Below, piece after piece: positions 19,766 to 32,574 of a stretch of DNA of 64,000 nucleotides. The stretch lies in NCBI GenBank assembly GCA_030847615.1, contig JAUMIR010000001.1:32735501-32799500 (forward strand), given 5' to 3'. The first letter of the stretch is position 1, and every line of letters starts with the position of its first letter. The notes beneath the pieces were generated by a model that had not been told where the DNA came from, did not search any database, and saw only the letters and a list, made by a program, of their open reading frames with translations. This DNA is from Gambelia wislizenii (taxonomy: Eukaryota > Chordata > Lepidosauria > Squamata > Crotaphytidae). The position numbers were made by a program, and so were the translations under genes.

Positions 19766-22700
19766 GCAGGTTCCCTGTCTGTGGAAAAGCCTGCTTTGCA
19801 TTGTCAGTTCTTGCATTGGACATCCAAAGCTAACGTGTGGCAGAAATACACAGAGCTGGTATTTACCATATAGAAAACGAATGGGTTGTTTTACACTAAT
19901 TCCTCCCCCTCCCCAAAATAAACATAAAATAATGAGATGATGTAACCTTCGCGACATCTCTGTGCTTACACTCCAGAAGCTAGGGAGCTTTTCTACCCCC
20001 CCACCGACTCCAGGCCTTATGTTTTAACAAAGATAAATTAAATTATTCTAAAAGGTTTGATCCATTATTACATTGGTAAGCCAGACAACACATGACTTAA
20101 TATAGCATAATATTTAATATTTTGAAACCATCATATGAAGACATATACATATATATAATATGTATATATAATAATTACACCTGAGTTTTTTTTTTAAAAA
20201 AACAACATAATGGAATTGAATGTTATCGCAAAAAGTGGCTGTGAACAGCCAGACGCAAAACTGACGCTAACCTAGCCTGTCTGAGAAGACATCTCATACT
20301 CAATTTCTTAAGCTGCTTTTGCTGTCTGGGAACCACAGCAGTGATGTTTTATCTCATGCTCCTTCAGTAATACGAGAAGCTCCAGCCCCATCTTCCACCA
20401 CCTAGTGCCTTCTAGACGTGTTCAGCTATTCCCACGGCACAGCTAGCTGTGCAGTCCAAACACATCCGAAGGGCACCAAGCTGGAGATTGGTCCAGGCTA
20501 TTTGGAAGAGTTCATGCTGAGACATGCCAAGTGAAAGCCCATGCTGAGACATGCCAGTTGTCACTTCTGAAAACTGGGACATACTATCTCCAGTGGGAGC
20601 TCCATACTTGGAAGGGTTCTGACCAGTGTGAACTTGGGATAACCCCACTTCTTTGTGAATGAGTTCCACGGGACATAACTATTTATAGCAGGCGGCAATG
20701 TTTTGACCAGCTATACTACAAGCAGCATCAGGTGAATGAATGTAGCCACTTATTTTAATTTCTCCCCCTTGCCTTGAAGTGCTGCTAAATCAAGGGCATT
20801 GTGTGTGTGGGGTGGGGAATAAAGTAGGTGGACCAAGGATGCCAGCTGCTGATGCTGGCCATGGGCTTTGACATGTGGCTTCTCCCATAAGGCTCACACT
20901 GTTTGGAGCATGAGAAGCAAAACAACAAACCTTACTAGAGACAGTGTGAGAAAGGAGTCTGTGTCTCCTAGCTGATAGCCTGTGCTTCTGTCAATAATGA
21001 TCTTTCCTTCCTTCCTCCTTTCCCCCCACCCCACCCCACATTGCTATCATTTCCTATAGAGTTTAAGAGAACTATACAGGAGATTTAGTTCAGCTTAATA
21101 TAGCTCTACAGCTTCTTTTATAACAAAAAAGAATTGAATAGGGGGAAAACTCATCTCTGACAGTAACTTGAACCAATACACAAATAGAGTATTGCACATG
21201 GACATTATAATTATTCTTTCATAGGCTAACTTGTTTTTTTTAATAATATGCCTGAACATGCAGCAGTTGATATCTCTATATTCATTGAATTCCACAGGCC
21301 TTGCAGTAAACACTTATATACAAAATCCTCACCTGTACAAAAGGCAACCCCACCTCCCCCCGAAAAAGAAAGGAAGAAAAAAGCCTCTTGAGTGCCACTC
21401 TGCCGGTCACAGATATATATATACATACATATTTATATCTATATTTGTGCAACTGGAAAATCCAAGTGCACCAAGTATAATGGATTCCCTTAGCTGCTCA
21501 TTCAGTCCAAATGTGTATATATGTATGTGTGTGTGTTTGTCTATCTATATATTTATAGATAATTTCTGTATACACACACACATACACACACATTGATCTC
21601 AACAATACAGGTACACGCACATGCATGCACACACGTGCACACATACAAAAAACAGGGTACTCCCAGAAGAGTACATAACACTGTCAGCATATCTACAGGT
21701 GGTAACTTCACGAGTTACCATTTAAAAAAAAATGACTACACAAGAAAATCCATTTACAGTCCTCAGCAATGTCAGTTGTAATGTTGTAGCTTGATCTTCA
21801 TTCTCTCAATACACTGTCACATAACAAATGGGTTTGCTTGGCTTTGTATTTTTCCTATATAGCACAGTTTTATACCAGATTCCTCCACATATAATATTCA
21901 ACACAAAAGTACAGTAGTACTATTAGGCATGACCCAGTAGAGTAGCACAGTATCATGTGATCCTTCACCCCTTCTGATCCTTGGCTGGGATCACATGTGC
22001 AGCAATGCATGAAGATCAAACTAGACTGGATGTTAAAGGAATCTTTCCATTTAGCATGCATGGGTTTTGAACACTGCAAACAGCACCCCAGGGAGGGCTT
22101 GATAAAGACTAAGGGTGCAGCAGCCAGTAGGAGCTGAACCCTTGCTGGAGTTGATCACACCAGCCTATTGTTTCGCAGCAAGCTTGTTGTTGAAGCAAAC
22201 AGGAACATATTGGTTTGAAAACAATCGCTATCACACTTGTCTGCAATCGTGCTATTATGCTGCTTTGGCAATCCATGGTCCCATGCTCACTCTTCTGCAT
22301 CACTTCACTAACCCCACCTTCCTCCCCATGCATGCCTTACCCAGCACATGCATGGCTTTCCATTTTTAATTTTTTTTTTCTATGATTGCACAATTATGGC
22401 AAAATTATAAAATAAAAAAAATAAAAGGAAAGGAAAATTAAGGAAAAGCAATATCAGCCTGTTTGGGAATAGCTAGGGGGAGGGAGGAGGAGAAGAGGAG
22501 AATCACGTCCACTCATGCCATTGACTGCCAGAATATTGGAAATTCAGTGGAAGGGACCTATTGCACCAGAGGTGGTGGTGGGAAAGCAATGATATTGGGA
22601 GCCATTGCCAGGTTTTTCCCAGGTGTGTTCCACTAACGATTGAAATGCAAAGCAGCAACAGGAGAGACATGATGTCGTGTGATAAGTACCGGCCAAAGAT

Positions 22701-24098
22701 GCTATCATCCTGCTGTAACTGTGATTTACCAGCCTCATATGATAAAGTCTGAAAGCCATGCAAAAATTGCTCCTCTGGAACTTCTGTTTGGATTTTTAAA
22801 GTGCATGTCAAATGCAAAGACACATTTAATGTCAAGTCTACATTGACTCTTAGACACACTGCCCTATAGGACATTCATATGACTTGTTCACTGTTGAACA
22901 CCTGCAGTTCTTTCTAGTCCAGTATCCTGTGTAGGAAGTCATGAGAAGAAGGGGGCTGCTGGATGTACATACAACAGGAACACATGGGTCTACTCTTATC
23001 AAGTCCTGGTTGATGCACTGTAGGATGGCAATCATGGCCAAAGGCCAGGGGGGAAGAGACAGGGATAGGACAGTCAATGCACAAAGGAGGAATCATACCC
23101 ATGTGGTTGTTTGTTTGTTTGTTTTGTAAAAGCTTGCAAAAGTAACACACTGCTATTAAACACAAATATAAATCACTGAAGTGAGTCATTTGGATTCAAT
23201 ACAATGAAATAATGAGGGAGGGGATGTCTGTTGGATCTTCTTCACGCCTGCCATTGCACCAATGACATGAGCAATTCAGACACTAGCTTTTAAGCCATTT
23301 TCCTGTGGTGGTATTACCATGTACATAATGAAGAAGCTGTAAAATTTGTAGAAAACCTACTTTGCTTTATTAAAGCTATAATAGGCTTTTGGAGAATTTG
23401 TCCATTCTTTAGCCCTTTAACACCTGTCTATTAAGCATCTCTCTGTGTTTGTTTTTTGTTTCCTTTACATTTTGGATATAATTTATGAGAAACCAAACTT
23501 AGAAATAATTTGTTATATATTGTTACAAAAATAATTTTCCAGGACAACTTCATGTGGCTATTTTAATTTGTTTTAATTTTCTCAATTGGACTATTTTCTA
23601 ATGTTCTTTAAATCCACAATCAGCTTTGGGAAGAAGTGCTTACTGTAAAAAATAAATAAATTGGCCCATTCCCTTAAGTGTCATAGCAGCATAGCCTGTT
23701 GGTGGAACCTGAAAAGCTGCTCAGTTATAAGTATGGACAGGAGGTGGTGAGGTGGGATTTCTCCTCCTAAAATGATCTATATTCCAGGGGTAAAAAGTTG
23801 CCAGGAACAGATTTCATGGAGATTCAGAAATGCATTCCATCTTTCTCCATAACTATATTTTAAGTGCAATTCCTCAAAAGTAAGATTCACTGTAGCCAAT
23901 GGCTCTCACACCCAGGTAACCGTGTGAATATGTTCAGCCTGAGGATCCTAGCGTAACTATGGGAATGTTCCATTATGCCTGATATAGCCACCGAATGGAG
24001 ACAGTTTTGCATTGCAACCTTAGATTACAGTGATGTATTTGTGTGCATCAGTTTGCCACTTACCTGGGTGAATTTTTCCAGCTCTGCCCAAAACAAAT

Positions 24099-24462
24099 GG
24101 ATAGCACAGTGGCTCTTAACATTTTTTTTTAACCAGAGACTCCCTTTAAGTATCTTTTGTTGCCACAGACCCCCAAGACTTAACTCAAGATTTAAAGCAA
24201 CAACAACAACAACAATAATACACCACCCATTAAACATTCCCTCAGAGGCACTGGAGGGGGAGAAAAGACTTTTCTCATGCTTCTTCCTGCAAGTTTGTGG
24301 CTGGAGTGGGTTGAATGGCAATCCACAGGCCAAGCCAGCCATTGCCTTGGCTCCTGTCACGTGGCCACTCCACTGCAGAGAGGAGGTGGGCCAAGCAGCC
24401 TTCAAGCCCTTGCGGACCCCTGGGGGTCCCTGGACCACAGGTTAAGAACCACTGGGTTAGCA
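24099..24462. mobile_element. hAT-type MITE with 8-bp target duplication
   Basis: Terminal inverted repeats CAGTGGCTCTTAAC (24107) and GGTTAAGAACCACTG (ending 24454) are the classical Charlie/hAT type. The flanks GGATAGCA (24099-24106) and GGTTAGCA (24455-24462) form an 8-bp duplication with one mismatch. It contains a CAA repeat and a GC-rich right half. Non-autonomous. Confidence 0.9.
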
Positions 24463-24548
24463 AAATGATGACATCCATTGTGAAAGGATTTACTAAGGTT
24501 AGCATACCAGCCTAGTTAAGTTCACTGACAGTTAGAGATACTGATTTA

Positions 24549-24846
24549 GGAGCTTACCACAATCCGAAGTAAAATGGTAGTGCGGAAAGACGGTTCTGTC
24601 TTCCACGCTGCCTTACTGCACAATGTCATTGTTCTTTTGTTCTGGTCCCATGGGAGACCGGGGTAAAACTGTGTCATTTTGCTAACCGGAAAAACCTGTT
24701 AGCAAAAAGACATGGTTTTACCTTGGTATCCCATGGGACTGGAATGACAGAATACCAGAAGAATGATGATGTCATGGGGTAAGGTAGCACAGAAGATGGA
24801 ACATGCCTGCTGCACTGCTGCTTTACTTTGGCATGCAGTAAGCCCC
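24549..24846. mobile_element. Foldback MITE, GGAGCTTAC termini
   Basis: Left GGAGCTTACCACAATCCGAA matches, inverted, the right TTTACTTTGGCATGCAGTAAGCCCC. The centre has GTCCCATGGGAGACC and GGTATCCCATGGGACTGG arms around AACCGGAAAAACCTGTTAGC. A related copy interrupted by a SINE is at 39652-40101. Flanks TTA/ATA are not an exact duplication. Confidence 0.75.
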
Positions 24847-24861
24847 ATACTGTTTCCTAAA

Positions 24862-25085
24862 AAGGCAAAACATAATCCAGTAGCACCTTTGAAACTAACC
24901 AGTTTATTTTAGCATAAATTGTTTTATTGTTAGCATAAACACTCCATGCATTGAGTAAAGCCTCTGTCTAGTCAGTGCATTTTACGAAGTGGAATCCACA
25001 AATGAACCAGTCTCAAAGTTATGCTATAAAAAACTAGTTAGACTGAAAGATGCTACTGGATTCCTTCAGGCCTTTTTATGCTAAA
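24862..25085. repeat. Palindromic repeat, CAGTAGCACCTTTGAAACTA family
   Basis: ATCCAGTAGCACCTTTGAAA on the left is complementary to the GATGCTACTGGATTCC region on the right. The same block, as a tighter hairpin, occurs at 58190-58280. Family not identified. Confidence 0.6.
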
Positions 25086-25299
25086 ACACATTAACATGGC
25101 ATTCCCTCTGAATACTATTAGAGTGTTTTCTAGTGCTTCACATTGCACTGAGTGGTATACATAATATAGCTGCCATCCTGTGGGTGACAGGGTGGTTGTT
25201 GCAATGGGAGAAATGCAACACTTCCCTTACGCAACAACCCCCAATCCATTAAACTCACATGCCTCTTGCATTCCCAATGTAGGCATTTAACGGCCAGTG

Positions 25300-25500
25300 C
25301 CAAGTGGGGTGGGTGAGTAGCAGAGGAGTGTTCAATTGCATTCCTATAGCCAGATGCACAATTGCATCATCCTCTGGGACCTCTGAAGACCATCCAGAAG
25401 GTCCCAGAGGATTATTTTATTGCTGTGTGTCCAGCTATAGGGATATAGCCAGACTACCCACTGCAGCCCCCTGTTTTCTACTGGCCACTGAATGGGCATG
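25300..25500. mobile_element. Foldback MITE, family X
   Basis: CCTCTGGGACCTCTG pairs with GGTCCCAGAGGA, and CCTATAGCCAGATGCACA with TGTGTCCAGCTATAGGG. It resembles 13485-13757; partial blocks occur at 30790-30890 and 32410-32475. Boundaries are approximate. Confidence 0.65.
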
Positions 25501-26242
25501 TGGAGGGGGCCTCAAGAGGTAGGTGATTCCTGTGGGAGGTGAAATGGTGAATAGTTCCACCTAGGTGGAACTTTATGCTGTATCTCCCAGTCCAGGATTT
25601 TAGCCTATGTTGGGGATTCAGTGGCAGATTTCTCACTTACACACCTATTCATTGCTTTATACTCACTAGAAACCTGAGACCACAGTCTTAAAACACTTTA
25701 ATGCAGGAGGAAATTTCCTCGATTCAGCAACACATTCTTCTAAAGGTCAAATTAGGAATGACTCACAAATAAATTGGAGACCTTTCTTCTCCATTGCAGT
25801 CCTGATCGGGATTGTTCATTCCCTCCCCCACCCACCTACTTGCCCACAGGTTGCACTGAAGGGAAGAAAAAGAAAGAGATCCTATTCATTTAGGTGGGAG
25901 CTTTTTAAAAGGGCAAATCCAAGTACAGCCCCTCTGACCTAGGTCAGGACCATAGCCAGTGTCAAAGGCTTAATACCCCTACCTCCATTCTAAGGTCCTG
26001 ATCCAGAGCAGGGCCCCTGTACCTACAATTTATCTTTTTCAGATCCTGCACACTAGGGATGTCTAGTTGGGCCCTAAGTATGCATCCGTGTTATATAATA
26101 AAGCTGAAATATGCTGGTCTTTCAATCAACAAAAAGCAGCCCTGGGAGGCTGCTATTTTGAGAGAGGGGTGGAGGTGCGCTTAACCCTTTCTCCCACCAG
26201 CTGTTTCCTCCTCCCTTAAAATGGTTTTCCCCTAAAAGCATT

Positions 26243-26278
26243 CTACACACACACACACACACAACACAACACACACAC
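26243..26278. repeat. (CA)n microsatellite
   Basis: ACAC run broken once by AACACAAC. The surroundings from 25500 to 27200 show no other feature except the candidate AATAAA motifs listed with the UTR. Confidence 0.9.
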
Positions 26279-27202
26279 GTGCTATCTTGAATCTCCTGTA
26301 GGAAAGTGGAGGGGATTTTGACAGGAATAACGCCATGTGGGGAAAGGATTCTGCACTCTAGTACACTTTTCCATTCAAAACAGCAACCTTTTGAGTGTGC
26401 TTTTTATTTTTAAAAAATTTGGAGATACTTTTGTTGAAGTTCACTGGGATCCAATCCGATCCATTTTCAGTATGGTTATGATCTGCATTCTGTTGAGATA
26501 ACTGACAAAACTCTTACTGATTTTAGAGCTGCGCCTCATGCTGTCAAAATGACTTTAGAATGCTGTCAAAACACAATGGATTTGATCTTGACTTTAGCAT
26601 TTGTAGAGCAGAGCCACTGAAAATCTAGGGACTTAATTTAATGTAATGCCTTGTCAGTGTCAAATTGAGAAGAACCACTGAATCATGGGACTTACATTAA
26701 GTGGTGACTTTCTAAGTTCCTATTCATTCAATTGGCCTACTCCAGTTGGGACTAACAACTGGCTTTAGATCTCAAAATCTGGATCCAACATTGCATTGGC
26801 ACAGTAAATCTTATACCTGATTTATGAGGCTCACCTCAGTGGCATCCTCCCCCTCATGGAAAAACAAAAGGGAGGCAGCACAGCCTTTCTGGGAATGAAA
26901 AAAAGGTCCCAAACTAAGTTTAAGAACAATAAAGAAGCAGCAAGAAACAGCAATGTGTTACGCTTACAAATTCTGATACAAAATATTTTGCATTGTTTTG
27001 TGAGACAGGTATTATGAGAGCCTCCAGACCCAGGATAAGAGAAAAAATAATAAATAGATAGATAATAGTGTAAAGGAAGGGGGGTATTTGGGCTCATGGT
27101 AAGAGCAGTAGTTCTTGATGTTCTGTCTGGAGGATCTTCTCAGAACCACGTCTTGCAGTGTCAGTGATCTGATGGTCACAATTTGAGGTGGGGTGAGGGC
27201 TC

Positions 27203-27349
27203 CTATGGCAGCAGCTCTTCTCCAAAATATGAGAAGCCTTTAAATTCCTCTTGATTGATTTGCTTTATAATGGCCTCATCCACTTGCGTTAATATCGGGT
27301 CTTCTCGCGTAAAGTCTTGATCAAAGTTATTTACATCCCTTTTGGTTTT
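27203..27349 (-). CDS. PRKCE: PRKCE last coding exon (AGC C-tail, stop)
   Basis: Encodes the last 48 residues of protein kinase C epsilon, a diacylglycerol-activated, calcium-independent Ser/Thr kinase. The minus strand reads [13 protein letters not shown], then the turn-motif region [10 protein letters not shown], then the hydrophobic motif FKGFSYF, ending GEELLP and TAG (27203-27205). An acceptor CTCAG at 27354-27350 precedes AAA ACC AAA in phase 0. The turn-motif Thr and hydrophobic-motif Ser, both known phosphorylation sites, are kept. The end differs slightly from the human GEDLMP (from memory). Epsilon rather than eta is shown by the exact [14 protein letters not shown] text. Confidence 0.97.
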   Translation of the reverse strand, partial: KTKRDVNNFDQDFTREDPILTQVDEAIIKQINQEEFKGFSYFGEELLP

Positions 27350-29689
27350 CTGAGGAAGAAAAACAGAAAGTTACGGATGAAAGATGCACTTTACCAGCAC
27401 TAACAACCAAAAATACAGAAAGAGTGTCGTGACGAGCAGTGGTGGTGGGAGGTTGTTTTGTTTCATTTGTTTGACTTCTCAGAGAAGTCAGTCTTCTGAA
27501 ATGACATAGAAAGAGAGCCACTTCATACAAACAGAAAATGTAGATGACCAAGCAAGATCACAGAAAGCAAGAATGGTTTTGGAGAAGCCAGTCTGACTCT
27601 TACTGAGAGGTTGAGAGTGATGGAATGGCACAGCGGATAGCAGGAAATATGGTTTTACACAGCAATAACTTTGATACATAAAGCATGGATTCAATCATCA
27701 CTTGCCTGTAAATGGTATTACCAGCTGATTTCAAATTTGGCATGAGCAGGTCAGGAAGGCAGAGAATAATGCCCATTACATGAGTTGTGACAAACTGGTG
27801 CATCCAAACTGACTGCAAAGTCCCAGATTTTGTTCCCATTCATTCTGATTTTATATTGGGTTAAAATAAACTGACCTGGAAAACTGGTATAAAAAGTCTC
27901 TGATCATATTGGGAGCTGAAAGAAAATATTCTGGGATAGAGAAAACTTGTATGAATCCCCAAAATAAAATAAAAAAGAATAGGAACAAAATCTGGGACTT
28001 TCTGGTCTAATCAGTCTGGATGTGCCCTTAATCCAGAGTTTGGAAATGTTACTTTTTTGGAATGCAGCTGGTTGCTGGTCCTGCTAACAGGGGGTTCTGG
28101 GAACTGTAGTCCAAGAAAGGGCTTTTTCAAGCTCTATCTTTACTCCTGCCAGTGTTCAAATGGGTGTTTATTGGCTATAGTTTTGTTTCCTTTCTTAGAG
28201 CCTTCCTAAAACCTTAGACCTCTGCCCTCCATCCTGAATATATTTGGCCAAGAAAATAGTGACTGTTGCCAGGCAAACTATCTACTCTTTTCTTTTCTGC
28301 ATTTGGGGAAACAGTTCCCCTTACCCCCCTACCCCGCCTTATGAAGACAAGCAAATGGAGTATTTTTAGGTCAGCATGAATTTGAGAACACTGCCCTCAG
28401 TCACAATTATAGTTTTATTTCATTTGTCTGCCACACCATGAAAGGCATTTGTTGTAGTTGGTATAAGCATTAAAATTGCACTTTGTGAATGCCACTAACC
28501 TCTGACAGCTGTAGTTACTAGGGGGTGACATGGGAAGTTGCATGATTAAAGTCTCCAAAGGAGGAAGAAATAGCACACTATTACATGTCAGTACAGGATG
28601 AGACAGAGAAAAATAATTGGCAGTGCTGAAATGAATCTGAGTGTAAAAGGCACATGGAAACAAATTCCTTCAGCTGAAGGAAATAATTGCAAATACTAGA
28701 ATTATACCTCCCTACTGCTATCAACAGTGGGATAGATAATATGGTCCTCTTTGCATGAAATCTGTAAGCATGTACAGAAGATAGCTCAGCTATCTGAGTC
28801 ATCTTCCTACTTTAAGGTTGCTATCAAGCTGCTGTATTCTATCCCCATTCCCACCCACCCACCATTCACCCCTGTTGTCCTGCTTTGTGGCCATTTTTCT
28901 GCCTTGGTATATAATGAAATTCGGTGTGGACCGGGAAAGCACTCTTGAGTTACAGACTGCCCCTGACTCCAATCTCTTAGATGACAGGAGGTCATGGTGG
29001 GAAGAGGTGGCAACAGCTTTTACCTCCACCAGGCTGGCTGGCATGGCATCTTGGTATAAGAACAGAATTGAAAGGTTCTCATGATGGTTGGTAATCTGGG
29101 CTCTTGCAAGGTTTCAGATCTCCAAATCTCATCAGACATGAGAAATCGTGTCTCACAAGATGAGACTCGGGAGCAGGCTTGTATTTATTGGTTTGATTTG
29201 AGTGTCAACCTTCTTCACAAGAGCCCAGGGCAGCTCACAACCCATGTGGCCTGGCCTCAGTCCAATTAGAAAAGCAAGACATCCTATCTTGATGTAGGGT
29301 TCCTTTAAGTGCATGCTGGTCATCTTTCTGCAGTTTGAGAAGGGAAAAAAAACATGCTAACTGGATTGGTGGAAGGGTTGGCATGATTTTTGCCTTTTCT
29401 GGGGTATCACTGTTGAAATGTGTATATTATGTTTCATTTCTTGCTGGTTACTGGACATTGTGGGTACAGTAAATATGAAGAAAAGGGAGGAGAGAGAAGC
29501 CCAAGGAAGAAATTAACAGTGGACAATAACATGGCTGGGAGAAGAGGCAACATCAGTTTTGGGAAACTATCCATCAGTGTTTGTACAACTCCAGGGTGTG
29601 TTCAACTGAGTCAAGCTGAATTTTATATTTTAACCTTGGCTTACCAGAACGATTGGGTTTGGCACCCCTTGCTTCTAAGCAAGTGGAAA

Positions 29690-29830
29690 TTTATTTATTT
29701 ATTTATTCCTCGCTCTTCAGCCACAAGACTATCAGAGCGGCTTACAAACTGTTTTAAGCAATAGCAATTTACACATCTACACTGCATTAAGCAGCTTCTA
29801 ATGTGTGTTAGCTAATTAATAAAGTTAATT
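29690..29830 (-). mobile_element. Lizard SINE 3' part (reverse)
   Basis: Starts with a TTTA run (the A-rich tail read backwards) followed by CCTCGCTCTTCAGCC, GAGCGGCTTACAAACTG, TTTACACATCTACACTGC and GTTAGCTAATTA. These are the reverse complement of the tail of the SINE at 39738-39931. Confidence 0.7.
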
Positions 29831-30104
29831 AATAAAGTCACAAATAAAGTTGTGATCAAATTTCTAAGCCAAGTGTCTCATGCCCCCCCCCCATATTTCA
29901 CAGATGAAAACCTGGACACGGGTGGCCAAGTAACATCAAAATGTGGTCAAGATGGCAAAGATTTTTAATGAGGAAGAACACACAAGCTAGGAGAGGCTGC
30001 AGCACTTTGCTTTTGCCTGAGCCTATGGGGAAGGGCAATACTTTTGCCCCTTTCTCTTATCTCCCACTGCTAAATTAATTGAGTATAAACTACTTTTGCG
30101 TTTC

Positions 30105-30238
30105 CAGCAATGGAAGCAAGCAGAGGACAAAGTGGGAGGAGAGAGAGGAACTGGGACATTTTAAAAACAGCTGAACAAATGGGATGACAGAGGAATAATC
30201 AGGACCATCTCTGCCATACTGGGACAGTTGGAAGGTAT
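30105..30238 (-). repeat. Dispersed repeat, TGATTTGGCAGGGACAG family (reverse)
   Basis: GAGGAACTGGGACATTTTAA, AATCAGGACCATCTCTGCC and GGGACAGTTGGAAGGTATGT match 12035-12210 in order and orientation. Confidence 0.6.
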
Positions 30239-30889
30239 GTAAAAAGCCGGAAAGTGACACCTTCAAGACTAATAGTTTTATTATATTTCATTGTTCAGCA
30301 GACTTAGGTTATAAGCTAACAGACGGACATGATAACAGGGAAGCCTTTACACCAAGCATTCACATTTATTTGTCCAATAAAATATATGCCATCAGTCAGT
30401 GAAAATTAGTTGGGAGCTTTCTTCTAAGTTTTCCTTACAGAAATCAGGTCTTCTTTAGCACATGCTCTGGAGCATTAGCTACCCCACTCCCCAATTTGGT
30501 GTCATCTGCAAATTTGATACACACACCTTCTATTCCATCACTTAAATAATTTTAAAAGATGTTGAACAACACTGGGCCCAGGAAAAACTAAGTGAAACTA
30601 TTTGCTGCTTACTCTACTCTTGTACATAGGAATCTACATTTTAGAAATGGTTAAAAGTGCTGAATAAATGTAAAATGAGCATAGGCTGGCATCCTGTTAC
30701 TGAGTTACAATGGCACAAGTCCAACTTACTGCCATTGTAACTCACGTTTTTATTGTTCCAGATGTCAGAATTCTGTACCAACTGTGCAATGATCATAACC
30801 CCTCTGAACAGGCCTCCTCGTGGACCTCCTGGGGGTGTTTTAGAGGTCCTTGAGGTCGATCTCATTGCTGTGGGTCCAGCTGGGCAGGG

Positions 30890-31285
30890 CACATTTCTAG
30901 GATGGAGGACCATCACCTCCCAAAAATAGTACTCTATGGTGAACTCGCCACAGGTCAGCGTAAGAGGGCGCTCCAAAAACAAAACAAAACAAAACGATAC
31001 AAGGACTCTCTGAAACAACATCTCAGGCTCGGCCAAATTGATCACCAACAATGGTCTGCCCTGGCCTCACATCGGGAGGCATGGAGACGCACTATCCACA
31101 ATGCTGCAGCCTTATTTGAGAACTCACGCCGAACAAGTCTTGAAGAGAAATGACAACGCAGAAAGAATCACAACCCAGAAACATCACCCAAGGAGACCTT
31201 CTGCTATGCTTTCTGCAACTGGACTTGTTTATCTGGGATTGGCCTTTTTAGTCATCAGCGCGCTTGCAGAAAGCGCAGGATGAGT
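30890..31285 (+). mobile_element. LINE ORF2 C-terminus with zinc-finger tail
   Basis: Reads MEDHHLPKIVLYGELATGQR, then RYKDSLKQHLRLGQI, HREAWRRTIHNAAALFENSR and TSLEEK, with a frameshift to a CYAFCNWTCLSGIGLFSHQR-like Cys/His knuckle ending RACRK. This is the conserved C-terminal tail of a vertebrate non-LTR retrotransposon; I am not sure which clade. It begins abruptly next to a family X fragment (30770-30890). Confidence 0.65.
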
Positions 31286-31460
31286 CCTTCCTAAAACTTG
31301 GTTTGTGAAGAAAAGCCAGAGAGGGGTCCAGCTATAGGAAAACAGCTGGATACTTCTCTCCCTCTGCTCTGCATCAGTCAGAAAATGACCATGTTGGGGG
31401 TAGGGCTGAAGAGGAGAAAAGGGAGGTTTTATGGGAGATGTATTGTAGTTGTGCATCGTA

Positions 31461-31698
31461 CAGTGGGCTGTTGGTATTTGCTATGGTTTAGTTCTAGGAT
31501 CCCCACCCCCTGCCATGGATACCAAAATCCGTGGATACCCAAGTCCCATTATATACAATGGCAGAGTAAAATGGTGTCCCTTATACAAAATGGCAAACAG
31601 CAAGGTTTGCTTTTTGGATTTTTGTTGTTGTTGGATATTTTCAATCCATGGATGGTTGAATCTGCGGATAAAGAATCTGTGGATAAAAAGGGCTGATC
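31461..31698 (+). mobile_element. Tigger-like (Tc1/mariner) MITE
   Basis: Starts CAGTGGGCTGTTGGTATTTG right after TA (31459-31460). It contains ATACCAAAATCCGTGGATAC, TCCCATTATATACAATGG and CAAGGTTTGCTTTTTGGA, and ends with the inverted GCGGATAAAGAATCTGTGG region. Best-preserved of the three related copies. Confidence 0.85.
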
Positions 31699-32103
31699 CA
31701 GGATCTTGGCCATTCTTCAATATTATAAACTAGATGGTGGAGAGGAGGACAGAATGAAAACAATATAAAACATTGCTGAACCTCTTGGAGACAACAAAAG
31801 GCAACATAATGAATATCTGCTGCTCTTAAAAATATTTGAGTACTTGCCCTCCTAGAAAGTAGCTTTAATTTTCTTCTTCTTGTGCAAAATGCCAACTGAG
31901 GCTCTTTCAGGCCACAATATGGAAGAAAAGGAATTGGAAACCCCCACCGCCACCACAAAAAAGCATGAAAAAGAAGCAAGTGGTGGGAAAAAAGGAGAGC
32001 TGATATTTTAAATTTTTTAAAAAGGAAAATAAAAAATTGGAAACTTAAGGGGGCATGGTCTGTGTCTTTTCTATCCAATTTTTAAAACCATAACTTTTCT
32101 TTC

Positions 32104-32104
32104 T

Positions 32105-32153
<49 letters not shown>

Positions 32154-32240
32154 CATACACAAATGAATGTTCATGTATGTGTGTGTGTATGTATCTATGT
32201 GTGTGAGAGAAAAGGGGTGTATGTGTATGTACACACACAC
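32104..32240. repeat. (CA)n-(GA)n-(GT)n microsatellite cluster
   Basis: CA run (32104-32119), GA run (32120-32149), GT-rich (32174-32210) and CA (32230-32242) in succession. It creates spurious frames on both strands. Confidence 0.9.
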
Positions 32241-32574
32241 AAGAAAGGTATATTCCATTGAATTTATATATGTAGCTATCACCCTGATAGTGACATATGC
32301 AAGCATTCTCCAATTTACTCTTGCATATGTTTTGCTTTTGGTCACTGCAGAAGGAAGACAACACCCCCCCCAACTCACCACCAGGCAGAACTACACTACA
32401 TGCACATCAATGAAGGGATCCTCTGGGACCTCCTGGGGCTCCTCTGGAAGTCTTGGGAGGATGCTGTCATCATTATATGTTCACCTAACATGTACGAGAG
32501 AAAGATGGGTATGTGTGCAAGAAAAAGGTGGGATCTTCTGGATCTTGAAATTCAGCTGACAGGTGGGATCTCCA

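Larger units (their letters stand above)
18045..27202 (-). other. PRKCE: PRKCE 3' flank and probable long 3' UTR
   Basis: This tract follows the PRKCE stop codon. Minus-strand AATAAA motifs occur at 26403-26408, 25416-25421, 23366-23371, 18752-18757 and 18178-18183. From about 19.1 to 24.1 kb there is only one weak repeat candidate, far fewer than elsewhere in the window, as expected for a constrained UTR. Between 24.1 and 25.5 kb it holds one hAT MITE and several foldback repeats. How far the mature transcript extends cannot be read from sequence alone. Confidence 0.4.

Noticed and set aside
21231..21781. Open frames of 121 and 62 codons in the PRKCE 3' region
   Set aside because: AT-, CA- and GT-rich microsatellite-like text (HTHIHTH); unsupported and antisense to the probable UTR.
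31038..31283. 81-codon frame ending VYLGLAFLVISALAESAG, which looks like a signal peptide
   Set aside because: It is an out-of-frame reading of the LINE C-terminal tail at 30890-31285.
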